Shown piece after piece: positions 17,998 to 26,049 of a stretch of DNA of 45,770 bases. The notes under the pieces were generated by a model. That model was not told where the DNA came from. It worked only from the letters and a program-made list of their open reading frames with translations, and ran no database searches. Origin of the DNA: Sphingomonadaceae bacterium (lineage in GTDB: Bacteria > Pseudomonadota > Alphaproteobacteria > Sphingomonadales > Sphingomonadaceae); contig CANJCQ010000030.1 in assembly GCA_947473355.1 (NCBI GenBank), positions 1 to 45,770 on the forward strand, in the 5' to 3' direction. A program made the position numbers and the translations under genes. The first letter of the stretch is position 1, and the number at the start of each line of letters is the position of its first letter.

Positions 17998-19440
17998 GTG
18001 CGCGATCCGGCATCCGATACTTTGGTAGATTCCAAACCTGAGCCGCTCAGCTTGGGCCTCAAGCTCGGCTACTCCATGGGCAACCTGTCGCTGGCGATGC
18101 AGATTTCGATCCAGGGCGTGGCGCTGTTCTATTTCAATCAGGTGGTTGGTGTGCCCGCGCATCTGGTCAGCATTTCGCTCGGGGTGATCATTTTCATCGA
18201 TGCCTTCTGGGATCCGGGGATCGGACAATGGTCCGATCGCTGCCAGTCGCGCTTCGGACGTCGGCATCCCTTTCTCTTTGCCGGCATGATCATGGTGCCG
18301 ATCGCGATCTATCTGCGCTGGCACCCGCCCACCGGCTGGTCCGAGATGGCGCTGATGGGCTATATCCTTGCCACCGGGTTGCTGATGAACCTGTCGACCA
18401 GCCTGTTCGACGTGCCTTCCGCCGCGATGGGACCCGAACTGGTGAGCGACTACCATGAGCGCTCTGTGCTGATGAGCTATCGTTCGCTGTTCATGATGAT
18501 CGGCATGGCTCTGGGCACGGTGCTGATCTACGGAGTGTTTCTGCGTTCGACGCCCGAGCATCCGGTTGGTCAGCTTAATCGCGATGCCTATGGCCCGATG
18601 TCGATCGCGATCGCGGCCGTGGCCTTTGTCGGCATGGCCACGCTGGTGCTGTCGACGCGGCGCAGGGCTGCCGGGTTCCATCGGGCGGTGCCTTCGACAC
18701 TGGGCATTCGTGCGCAGATGGGCGAAATCATGGCCACGCTGACGAACCGCAACTTCGTCATCGCGCTGCTGGCGAGCGCCTTCGTCGGGGTGAGCGCGGG
18801 CATCCAGGCCGGCAGTTCGCTCTATATCAACACCTATTTCTGGGAGTTCACCACCAAACAGATATTGATGGTGATGTTGGTCACTATTGCTGCGGCACCG
18901 GTTGCCTTCGTGATCGCACCCAGACTTGGTCGCCGGTTCGACAAACGCAACGCCTGCATCGGGACGCTGTTCCTGTCGGCGCTGTTCATTGCCACGCCGA
19001 TCAGCCTTCGGTTGTTGGGAGCGTTTCCTGACAATGGCTCACCCATGCTGCTGCCGATCATTTTCGTCACTATGATGATCGGCGCGACCATGAACCTGAG
19101 TTCGAGCATTCTGGTGTCCTCGATGGTCGCCGATCTGGTTGAGGATTCGCAGGTCAAGACCGGCCGGCGTTCCGAAGGGCTTATCCTGTCGGCCGATCTG
19201 CTGCCGCAAAAGGTTCTGGCAGCCTTTGCGGTGATCGTGCCCGGCCTGATGCTGAGCTGGATCGGCTTTCCCAAGGACGCCAAGCCTGGGCAAGTGGAGC
19301 CGGGCATCATCAGCGCGATGGGGCTGTCCTACATGCTGATTGTGCTCATCTGCACTATGGCCTCTGTCTACACATGGTCGAAGTTCCAGATCGACGCGGA
19401 TCGGCACGCACGCAATCTCGAGAAAATCAGGAAGGCCTGA
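17998..19440 (+). CDS. GPH-type MFS symporter (sugar/glycoside:cation)
   Basis: A 480-residue transporter with about 12 membrane helices. It carries the GPH-family loop between helices 2 and 3 as DAFWDPGIGQWSDR then GRRHPF, and begins LGLKLGYSMGNLSLAM as is usual for this family. GPH members import glycosides, pentosides and hexuronides with a cation, so it probably takes up a glycoside or the oxidised product of the periplasmic dehydrogenase. Translation starts at a GTG at 17998 after AAGGGAAG. It follows the ThuA gene by 67 bases. Substrate specificity cannot be read from the sequence. Confidence 0.88.
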   Translation: MRDPASDTLVDSKPEPLSLGLKLGYSMGNLSLAMQISIQGVALFYFNQVVGVPAHLVSISLGVIIFIDAFWDPGIGQWSDRCQSRFGRRHPFLFAGMIMVPIAIYLRWHPPTGWSEMALMGYILATGLLMNLSTSLFDVPSAAMGPELVSDYHERSVLMSYRSLFMMIGMALGTVLIYGVFLRSTPEHPVGQLNRDAYGPMSIAIAAVAFVGMATLVLSTRRRAAGFHRAVPSTLGIRAQMGEIMATLTNRNFVIALLASAFVGVSAGIQAGSSLYINTYFWEFTTKQILMVMLVTIAAAPVAFVIAPRLGRRFDKRNACIGTLFLSALFIATPISLRLLGAFPDNGSPMLLPIIFVTMMIGATMNLSSSILVSSMVADLVEDSQVKTGRRSEGLILSADLLPQKVLAAFAVIVPGLMLSWIGFPKDAKPGQVEPGIISAMGLSYMLIVLICTMASVYTWSKFQIDADRHARNLEKIRKA

Positions 19441-19451
19441 GCCATGGATCA

Positions 19452-19470
19452 AAATGCACTTGCAGCATTT
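19452..19470. promoter_or_regulatory. inverted repeat after the symporter gene
   Basis: AAATGC-ACTTGCA-GCATTT lies 12 bases after the symporter stop, in the 233-base gap before the next gene. The short stem without a following T-run makes a strong terminator unlikely; an operator or weak attenuator is possible. The rest of the gap shows nothing recognisable apart from the ribosome-binding site of the next gene. Confidence 0.3.
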
Positions 19471-19673
19471 CGTATCTGCTTGACCGTTTATCCCGATGCG
19501 AGTTAGCATCACGGCCATAAGGCAGACTTGTCCGGTCGGGAATCGGTGCTGCCACAGGCCCTGCCAGACCCGTCAATTGAATACCCGGTCCGGCAGAGGT
19601 AACGCGGCAGGAATGCTTCTGCCATTGCGACGCAAACTCGCCCGGTCGCAGGCGACACAGTGGGAGAGAGCAC

Positions 19674-21401
19674 TTGTCCAGATATGACATCGTCATCAAG
19701 GGGGGCACGATCATCGACGGTATCCAGACCCCGCGCTATCGCGGCGATCTGGGCATCAAGGGCGACAGGATCGTCAAACTCGGCGGCCTGATCGACGATG
19801 CCGATGCGGACAAGGTGATCGACGCCACCGGCAAGATCGTCGCGCCCGGCGTGGTCGATCTGCACACCCATTATGACAGCCAGTTGTTCTGGGATCCCTG
19901 GTGCACCATGTCTGGCTGGCACGGGGTCACCACTGTGGTCATCGGCAATTGCGGCTTCGGCTTCGCACCCTGCAAACCCGAAGACCGTGAGCGCGCCATG
20001 CTGGCGCTCACCCGCAACGAGGCCGTGCCGCTGGCCACGATGAAGGCGGGCATGCCGTGGGACTGGGTCACCTTCAAGGAATACCTCGAAAGCGTCGAGC
20101 GCACCCCCAAAGGGGTCAACGTCATGTCCTTCGTGCCGCTGTCGCCGATCTATGGCTACGTCGTCGGCATCGACGAGGCCAAGCAGCGCCCTGCGACAGA
20201 CGCGGAGCTGGAGCAGATGTGCGACCTGCTTGTCGAGGGCATGGAACAGGGCGGCTGTGGCCTCAGCATTCAGATCCTGGGTGAAGTGGGCAATGTCCAG
20301 CTCGACTATGACGGTACCCCGATGGTCACCGACCTGATCAGCGAGCGAGATCTCAAGGCATTCTGCCGGGCGATGGGCTCTACCGGCCGCGGTATTTCGC
20401 AATTGACCGGCACACTCGATAACGCAGCGCTGATCGCGCGCGAGAGTGGTCAGCCGGCTATCTGGAATGCGCTGATGGCCGAAGGAGCGCTCAACCAGCA
20501 CGGTGGCGCACGAATGACCCCCAAGGAGGCGATCAAGCAGCTCAAGCACCTGAACGAGGTCGAAGGGGTGCGGGTCTATGCCCAAGCGCAGACCGTCAAT
20601 TTCGCATCACAGTTCACCTTTGAGGAATACAACCTCGCCGACGCCATTCCGTGCTGGAAGGAAGCCCTGATGGGCACCGTCGCTGAAAAAATGGTCAAGC
20701 TGGCCGATCCCGAACGCCGCAAGGCGATGAAGGAGATCCATGAGATGCGCGGCGGGCTGTTCGGATCGGGCTATGTGCTCGCCAAGATCAAGGTGGCCTG
20801 GATTCCGCTCGATGTGCCAGACGGGCTGGCCCTTCAGGAAAAGTATGAGGGCTATACCATCGGCGAAATCGCGGAGCGCGAAGGCAAGCATCAGATCGAC
20901 GTCCTGCTCGATATTGCCCTCCTGGGCGAGCTCAAGAGCGGGTTTGAAACCGAAAGGATCGTGACGCCGCCGGAAAACATGCGCGAGATTATCCAGACGC
21001 CGACCAGTCTGCCCGGCATCAGCGACGGCGGCGCCCATACCAAATTCGTCACCACCGGCCGCTTCCCGTCAGACCTTCTGGGCCTGTGGTCGCGCGACCA
21101 TGGTCTGGTCTCGCTCGAGGAAGCGCACTGGCGGCTGTCCGCCTATCCGGCGCAGGCATCGGGGTTGAAGGGACGCGGCTATCTGGCCGAAGGAATGCCC
21201 GCCGACATCATTGTCTATGATCCCGAAACAGTGGGCGCGACGGCCCAGGAGCGGCTGTGGGACTATCCTGCGGGCGAGTGGCGTCTTGTCCAGAAGGCGC
21301 AAGGCTACAATTACATCCTCGTCAACGGCGAGATCACCTTTATCGACGGCGAATGCACCAATGCAACGCCGGGCAAGCTGCTGCGCCACGGCGCGACCTG
21401 A
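19674..21401 (+). CDS. D-aminoacylase-type amidohydrolase (4 of 4)
   Basis: A 575-residue amidohydrolase with HxH in DLHTHYDSQ (H64, H66), GNCGFGFAPC and SDGGAHTKF. It is the close partner of the copy at 7328-9109, sharing ERAMLALTRNEAVPL-type blocks and TPKGVNV. Translation starts at a TTG at 19674 after GGGAGAG; the resulting MSRYDIVIKGG aligns with MSKFDTIIRGG of its paralogue, which supports this start. Unlike the paralogue it ends at LLRHGAT, the expected family end. It follows the symporter and precedes an amidohydrolase-2 gene, so a role on an imported amide- or ester-bearing product is likely. Confidence 0.9.
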   Translation: MSRYDIVIKGGTIIDGIQTPRYRGDLGIKGDRIVKLGGLIDDADADKVIDATGKIVAPGVVDLHTHYDSQLFWDPWCTMSGWHGVTTVVIGNCGFGFAPCKPEDRERAMLALTRNEAVPLATMKAGMPWDWVTFKEYLESVERTPKGVNVMSFVPLSPIYGYVVGIDEAKQRPATDAELEQMCDLLVEGMEQGGCGLSIQILGEVGNVQLDYDGTPMVTDLISERDLKAFCRAMGSTGRGISQLTGTLDNAALIARESGQPAIWNALMAEGALNQHGGARMTPKEAIKQLKHLNEVEGVRVYAQAQTVNFASQFTFEEYNLADAIPCWKEALMGTVAEKMVKLADPERRKAMKEIHEMRGGLFGSGYVLAKIKVAWIPLDVPDGLALQEKYEGYTIGEIAEREGKHQIDVLLDIALLGELKSGFETERIVTPPENMREIIQTPTSLPGISDGGAHTKFVTTGRFPSDLLGLWSRDHGLVSLEEAHWRLSAYPAQASGLKGRGYLAEGMPADIIVYDPETVGATAQERLWDYPAGEWRLVQKAQGYNYILVNGEITFIDGECTNATPGKLLRHGAT

Positions 21402-21444
21402 ACTTCGCTGAGATCACGGGAAGACATTAAATTGGGAGTTGACC

Positions 21445-22665
21445 ATGTTGGATGCCCATCAGCCCGAATTCGGCACAGTGTTCGACGCCGACAACCACTA
21501 TTGGGAAGCCTCAGATGCCTTCACCAGGCACCGCGATCCCAAGTTCGGTGATCGCGGCCTGCAGGTGCGGGAAATCGACGGACAGAAGCGTTATGTTCTG
21601 GGCGGACAGGTGTTCGAAGGACTGCCGGGACCAGGCGATGCGACCCTGCGTCCTGCTCCGGGAGCGTTCCTTGGCTACTTCGTCGGCAAGATCAAGGGCA
21701 CCGAATTCGTCGAACGGTTCGATGTCGAACCGGCAGACCGTCCCGATTGGTTCAATCGCGATGCACGCCTGAAAGTCATGGACAGCCAAGGCGTCAATGC
21801 CTGCTGGCTGTTCCCGTCGCAAGCTGTCGTGCTGGAAGCGCCGATGCTGGCGACCGGCGATATCGAGGCATCTGTCGCCTCGGTGCAGGCGTTCAACCGC
21901 TGGCTCGAAGAGGACTGGGGCTTCGCCTACCAGAACCGCATTTTCGCGGTCCCGTACATGACGCTGTCCGATCCGGACATTGCCGCAGCGGAAATGAAGT
22001 GGGCGATTGAGCGCGGCGCGCGTGTCGTCAACGTGCGCCACGGTCCTGCCGTGACCAAGGATGGGCTGAAATCGCCAGCCAATCCCATGTTCGATCGCTT
22101 CTGGGCGCTTGCCGAAGAAGCCCAGGTCACGGTGTCGTTCCATGCCGGCGCGGACTACTCGTCCATGCAGTCGTACGCCGCGCTAAGGGAAATGTATGGC
22201 GAAATGCCGGACGGATCGAACCCTGAAGACAAGATTGGATACATGGTCGGTTCGATCTTTCCCCCGATGCTCAAGGGGCGCCAGATTCAGGACTTTGCCT
22301 ATATCCTGGTTGCGCACCGCCTGTTCGAGCGCTTCCCGAAACTGCGCTGTGCCTTTGTCGAAAACGGGGCGTCCTGGGTCCCGCCACTGCTCTACGCACT
22401 CGAGATGCTCGAGCACACGGGCAACTACAAGCAGGACCCGCGCGAGCAGTTCATCGAACACTGCTGGGTCGTTCCCTATCCCGAAGACGACATGGAGCAG
22501 CTTGTCCGCCACTTGCCGACCAACCGGATCATTTTCGGATCGGACTGGCCGCATGGCGAAGGCCTCGTTCATCCGCGCGATTTCTTCCGCAATGTCGAAG
22601 GACTTTCAGACGCCGACGTGCAGCGGATCATGCGGGATAATGCCAGAGAACTGACCTTCGTCTGA
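21445..22665 (+). CDS. amidohydrolase-2 family protein (ACMSD-like)
   Basis: A 406-residue metal-dependent hydrolase or decarboxylase of the amidohydrolase-2 family (PF04909), which includes ACMSD and gamma-resorcylate-type decarboxylases. Features are the N-terminal DADNHYWE in place of the usual D-x-H-x-H, SFHAGADY with a metal His, and GSDWPHGEGLVHP with the catalytic Asp. The start at 21445 follows GGGAG by 6 bases. It is the last gene of the rightward operon, 43 bases after the fourth D-aminoacylase-type gene. Proteins of this length often occur in sphingomonad and mycobacterial aromatic or steroid degradation clusters, but its substrate is unknown. Confidence 0.88.
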   Translation: MLDAHQPEFGTVFDADNHYWEASDAFTRHRDPKFGDRGLQVREIDGQKRYVLGGQVFEGLPGPGDATLRPAPGAFLGYFVGKIKGTEFVERFDVEPADRPDWFNRDARLKVMDSQGVNACWLFPSQAVVLEAPMLATGDIEASVASVQAFNRWLEEDWGFAYQNRIFAVPYMTLSDPDIAAAEMKWAIERGARVVNVRHGPAVTKDGLKSPANPMFDRFWALAEEAQVTVSFHAGADYSSMQSYAALREMYGEMPDGSNPEDKIGYMVGSIFPPMLKGRQIQDFAYILVAHRLFERFPKLRCAFVENGASWVPPLLYALEMLEHTGNYKQDPREQFIEHCWVVPYPEDDMEQLVRHLPTNRIIFGSDWPHGEGLVHPRDFFRNVEGLSDADVQRIMRDNARELTFV

Positions 22666-22704
22666 AAGTTTGCTGTACCAGTTGGCGGCGCCGGTTAGGG
22701 ACGT

Positions 22705-23679
22705 TCAGACAACCAGCGGCTTGCGCAAGTCAGCCAGCCGTTCGATCTCTTGCCAAAACTCGCGAACAGTGTCCGTCACAATCTCACCGGCGGACTTGAC
22801 CTCATCGATCAGCACGGCGCTCTCACCGCATCCGATCAGTGCCACGTCCATCTTGCCGCCATAGAACATCGCACCGGCATCGCCCGAATAAGGCCCCTGG
22901 TTCTGGCCAGCCTCACCGCGAGCGACAGCTTCGGCATAGGGGGTGCGGACGGCGCGCATGACGTTGGAATTGGGCACGGCTGAAGTTTGGATGCCAATTA
23001 CCTGTTCGGCCTCGACCAGCGCCTGCTTGTAATTGTCATGCCAGGGGCATTCGCTGGATGCGATAAACCGCGTTCCCATCATCACCCCTTCCGCGCCCAG
23101 CGCGAAGGCGGCGGCCATGCCATAACCATCGGCAATGCCGCCAGCCGCCACAATTGGCACCCCCAGCCGCCGCCTAGCCTTTTGCAGCAGGGCAAAGCTG
23201 TGCAGATTGTCATGGCCATTACCGCCGCCTTTCTCCGCTCCGCCCAGCACGATCCCGTCCACACCAGCGTCTTCGGCGCGCAGTGCTTCTTCAAGTGTGT
23301 CTGTCATGTGATAGGTGGTGAGGCCAGCCCCCTTGATCCGGTCGATATAGCGTGTCGGATCGCCATAGCCGGTGGTGACGAACCGAGTTTTTCCATCCAG
23401 TGCCCAATCCAGAACTTCCTTTTCCCGGTCAGGTTTTGCCTGCAGGAATGCGATCAGGAGGTGCAGGCCGAAAGGCTGGTTTGAGCGCGATCGCACCTGA
23501 TCGAATTCCGCCTGCATATCCGCGATGGGAAGGAACATCGTTTCCATCAGGCCCACACCGCCAGCCGCGCTGACGGCTCCGACCAGCGCACCGCGCGAGA
23601 TCAGTCCGATTGGCGCCTGGAAAATCGGATAGTCTGCCCCAGTGTCGCGCACGACACGGTTGCCTTCAAAGGAATACAT
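22705..23679 (-). CDS. nitronate monooxygenase (2-nitropropane dioxygenase family)
   Basis: A 324-residue FMN enzyme of the nitronate monooxygenase family, a TIM barrel that oxidises alkyl nitronates; many members have other, unknown roles. Seen are the N-terminal DYPIFQAPIG and AAGGVGLMETMF, the FMN-phosphate region VAAGGIADGYGMAAAFALGA, and GVMMGTRFIASSEC. AGGAG lies 9 bases before the ATG. It lies 22 bases after the exported GST gene and is last in a three-gene leftward operon. It converges with the amidohydrolase-2 gene over a 39-base gap. Confidence 0.92.
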   Translation of the reverse strand: MYSFEGNRVVRDTGADYPIFQAPIGLISRGALVGAVSAAGGVGLMETMFLPIADMQAEFDQVRSRSNQPFGLHLLIAFLQAKPDREKEVLDWALDGKTRFVTTGYGDPTRYIDRIKGAGLTTYHMTDTLEEALRAEDAGVDGIVLGGAEKGGGNGHDNLHSFALLQKARRRLGVPIVAAGGIADGYGMAAAFALGAEGVMMGTRFIASSECPWHDNYKQALVEAEQVIGIQTSAVPNSNVMRAVRTPYAEAVARGEAGQNQGPYSGDAGAMFYGGKMDVALIGCGESAVLIDEVKSAGEIVTDTVREFWQEIERLADLRKPLVV

Positions 23680-23701
23680 TCAGACCAGCTCCTGCGAATT
23701 C

Positions 23702-24745
23702 TCACTTCACTGGCAATTTCGCCAATTCCTCATCAAGTGCGGCAAGACTTGCATCGGTGAACATGTCCGGCTTGAACTGCTGCAGGCCTTTCAGCGTCAT
23801 ACTGTTTGCCATGCCGGACGTGACCGATGAACTCTTGGTGAATTCGGGGAAGCGTCGGTCGATAGCGGCCTTGGCGGCCGGATCGGCAAGCAAAACGCCA
23901 ATCGTCGTTGCAGCGGTGGTGTAGTGTCCGGCTGCGGCTGCCGGGGCCACCGGAGGAGCCGCAGATGCGGCCTCTTTGGGGATCGGAACCTTGAGGACAA
24001 CATTGTCGGGATTGCCGGCCTGCATCGCGCGTTGGTAGGCCGGCCGGGCCTTTACCCGTTCGTGCCAGGCCAGCAGGTTGGGATAGACCGCCTTATCGAC
24101 CTGCAAATTGTCGATCAGGGTCATCACCAGATCATACATGATGTCGGCAGCGGAAAAGCTCGCCCCGCCGAAATAGGGGTGCGCAGAAATGAACTTTTCC
24201 ATGAACAGGATGACATCCATCGACCCGACCAGCTTTACCGGTCCGAGGATGTTGGGTTTCAGCGTGCCGCCAGTCCTCGCCAGCTTGCCAAGATCGGTGC
24301 TCAGATGCGGCATCGCCGAGCCTTCGGCATAATGCATCCACATCTTGAATTTGGCAAAGTCGGGCGAATTGGTGCGCGGTGCAAAGCGATCTGCGCCGCG
24401 AAACTGGGTCATGAGATACTCGATGATGCCGCCGGATTCGACCAACATCTCACCCCGGAAAACCACGGTCGGCGCGGTCGGCATATCGGGATTGACCACT
24501 TTGAGCGCGTTAAGCGATCCCAACACGTCGCCGCGCTTGTAGATCACTTCATAGGGAATGCCGGCTTCCTCGCAAAACCAGATGATCCGCTGCGAGCGCC
24601 TGCCTTCGACATGGTGGATCGTCACTTTGTTGGTCTGGCGCACCGCAGCGCCTGCGCTGCCGGCAGCCAGCGTTCCCACCGCTCCCAGCCCGGCGGCACT
24701 GAGGGCATTCCTGCGCGACAGTTTTATTCCGGGATCATTCGTCAT
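23702..24745 (-). CDS. Tat-exported glutathione S-transferase with an extra C-terminal domain
   Basis: A protein of about 347 residues. Residue numbers here count from the ATG at 24751: a twin-arginine signal (KLSRRNALSAAGLGAVG, 10-26); a GST thioredoxin-like domain (about 42-125, with a Ser in GRRSQRIIWFCEE and the ES of MLVESGGIIEYL that binds glutathione); a helical GST domain (to about 250); a Pro/Ala-rich linker (about 258-275); and a C-terminal domain of about 74 residues. The last domain is about 57% identical, by hand alignment without gaps, to the mature part of the small protein encoded just upstream. The second ATG, at 24745, has the better spacing from GAGAGG. An exported GST is unusual because the periplasm is thought to lack much glutathione. 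Confidence 0.85.
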   Translation of the reverse strand: MTNDPGIKLSRRNALSAAGLGAVGTLAAGSAGAAVRQTNKVTIHHVEGRRSQRIIWFCEEAGIPYEVIYKRGDVLGSLNALKVVNPDMPTAPTVVFRGEMLVESGGIIEYLMTQFRGADRFAPRTNSPDFAKFKMWMHYAEGSAMPHLSTDLGKLARTGGTLKPNILGPVKLVGSMDVILFMEKFISAHPYFGGASFSAADIMYDLVMTLIDNLQVDKAVYPNLLAWHERVKARPAYQRAMQAGNPDNVVLKVPIPKEAASAAPPVAPAAAAGHYTTAATTIGVLLADPAAKAAIDRRFPEFTKSSSVTSGMANSMTLKGLQQFKPDMFTDASLAALDEELAKLPVK

Positions 24746-24786
24746 TTCCATATCCTCTCAAAATCTCGCCATAAAACGCGTGCGCT

Positions 24787-25092
24787 TCAGCGCCCCGGCA
24801 TATGGGCAAAATCCGCATCGATGGCGGCGAGTGCTGCATCGGTGAAAATTGCCGGTTTGAAACGCTTGAGCGAGCGCAGGGTCATGCGGTTTGCCATGCC
24901 TGAGGCAACCGCCCTGGACTGGAGCAGCATGGGGAAACGCCGACCAAGCGCTGCTCTCGCAACGGGATCGGCCAGAAGCGTTCCGATCGGGGTCCTTGCA
25001 GCGGAATAGTGGGTCTGGACAGGGGCCTCGGCAATTGCCGGGCTCGCCGCCATCGTGATGGCGAGCGCCACCCATGCCGCAAATTTCCTCAT
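24787..25092 (-). CDS. small secreted protein sharing the GST's C-terminal domain
   Basis: A 101-residue protein with a clear Sec signal peptide (MRKFAAWVALAITMAASPAIAEA). The mature part contains TPIGTLLADPVARAALGRRF, then SGMANRMTL and FTDAALAAIDADF. This is the same domain as the C-terminal ~74 residues of the adjacent exported GST. No enzyme motif is visible; the predicted helices with conserved Gly-Met-Ala-Asn suggest a small binding or docking module. The start at 25092 is preferred over 25098 because GGGAG is spaced correctly for it. It is first in the operon with GST and nitronate monooxygenase. Confidence 0.82.
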   Translation of the reverse strand: MRKFAAWVALAITMAASPAIAEAPVQTHYSAARTPIGTLLADPVARAALGRRFPMLLQSRAVASGMANRMTLRSLKRFKPAIFTDAALAAIDADFAHMPGR

Positions 25093-25158
25093 TCCCATCT
25101 CCCAATCGCAGGCTTGGCGGGATCCGCCACCCGGTCAGGAGGACTGTGGCAGATAATA

Positions 25159-25174
25159 TATGCCAATTGCAATA
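25159..25174. promoter_or_regulatory. shared palindrome, site 2
   Basis: On the minus strand this reads TATTGCAATTGGCATA, an imperfect palindrome that fits the consensus TATTSCAATTGGMATA. It lies 67 bases upstream of the small secreted protein gene that starts the GST/nitronate monooxygenase operon, and just beyond the stop of the TetR gene at 25221. TATATTATC follows it in the direction of transcription and could be the -10 element. Confidence 0.6.
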
Positions 25175-25220
25175 AATTTAGTTGCAGCAAACTGGATGGG
25201 TGGATTTCGTCCTGTTCCGG

Positions 25221-25895
25221 TCAGGCCCGGTAAGCCTCCAAAATGGCCTTCGTGTGCATTCTGACGGTGCGCTTCATCCAATCGATGCGCTCATCCGTGA
25301 TGTCCCAGCCCATTTCTGCCAGTCTAATGCGCCGCACGAAGATATTCGTGAGTTGCCCGTTGATCAGTGCGGTCACAATGAGCGCAGACTGCCCATCAAG
25401 CGTGTTGCCACTTATCCGCATCATCATCCGGACGTAACACGCCCCCAGTCTGCTGACATTCGTGTTGTCGCCCGACAATCTTCCTGCGTCACCGTCAGAA
25501 GGGAGATCGTGGCGGATTGTGAATAGTGCAGCCGTGCCGCCATCCGGTCCACCCAGCATGCTCTCTATGCGCGCGTCCTGCAGCGCACAGAAGCTTTCGA
25601 TCAACCGGTCAATTTCGACGTGCTCATCTGCCAGCAAGGCTTCCGCCGCAGCAAGTTCGGCTTCCATCAGTTTGAATGTCAACGCCTGAACGTGTTCCAG
25701 ACAGGCGATGTAGAGGCCTTGCTTGTTGGCGAAATAATAGCGCAAGGAAGCAGGGGGCACCGATGATGCGGTCGCAATATCGCGGGTCGAAACGCTGTCG
25801 AAGCCCTTGGTGCCGAACAGATCGACCGCCACGCCCAGGATGCGCGCTCTGGTCTCTTCGCCGCGGGGGTAGCCGACCTCAACTGTGCGGCGCAT
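25221..25895 (-). CDS. TetR regulator, CerR-like C-terminal domain
   Basis: A 224-residue TetR-type regulator. The DNA-binding part is RARILGVAVDLFGTKGFDSV, then TRDIATASSVPPASLRYYFA. The C-terminal part, with FTIRHDLPSDG and ALINGQLTNIFVRR, resembles the CerR-type ligand domain. The start at 25895 was chosen because AGAGAAGAAA precedes it and because an extension to 26045 would run through the receptor's terminator. It lies between two genes whose promoters carry the shared palindrome, which makes it the best candidate to bind that motif (inference). Confidence 0.88.
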   Translation of the reverse strand: MRRTVEVGYPRGEETRARILGVAVDLFGTKGFDSVSTRDIATASSVPPASLRYYFANKQGLYIACLEHVQALTFKLMEAELAAAEALLADEHVEIDRLIESFCALQDARIESMLGGPDGGTAALFTIRHDLPSDGDAGRLSGDNTNVSRLGACYVRMMMRISGNTLDGQSALIVTALINGQLTNIFVRRIRLAEMGWDITDERIDWMKRTVRMHTKAILEAYRA

Positions 25896-26007
25896 GGCTT
25901 TTTCTTCTCTCGCTGGCTTTGCCGTAGGAGCCCGTCTCGTAGCGACCGTATGCGCTAAAAGCAAAGTCGGGTTCCGCCGGATTGACGGACCTACCGCGCA
26001 AAGTAAA

Positions 26008-26036
26008 CTCCTCCGCCGCGAAGTGCGGCGGAGGAG
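26008..26036 (-). terminator. intrinsic terminator after the TonB receptor gene
   Basis: A perfect 12-base stem, CTCCTCCGCCGC pairing with GCGGCGGAGGAG, around a 5-base loop, starts 14 bases past the receptor stop. On the minus strand it is followed by TTTACTTTG, a weak T-rich stretch. It should separate receptor transcription from the TetR gene downstream. Confidence 0.75.
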
Positions 26037-26049
26037 TGCGATCAACTTA

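Noticed and set aside
19511..19660. Possible cobalamin-riboswitch-like stretch (GGGAATCGGTG) before the fourth amidohydrolase
   Set aside because: The required B12 box and the conserved GCCACTG segment are absent and the downstream genes have no link to cobalamin.
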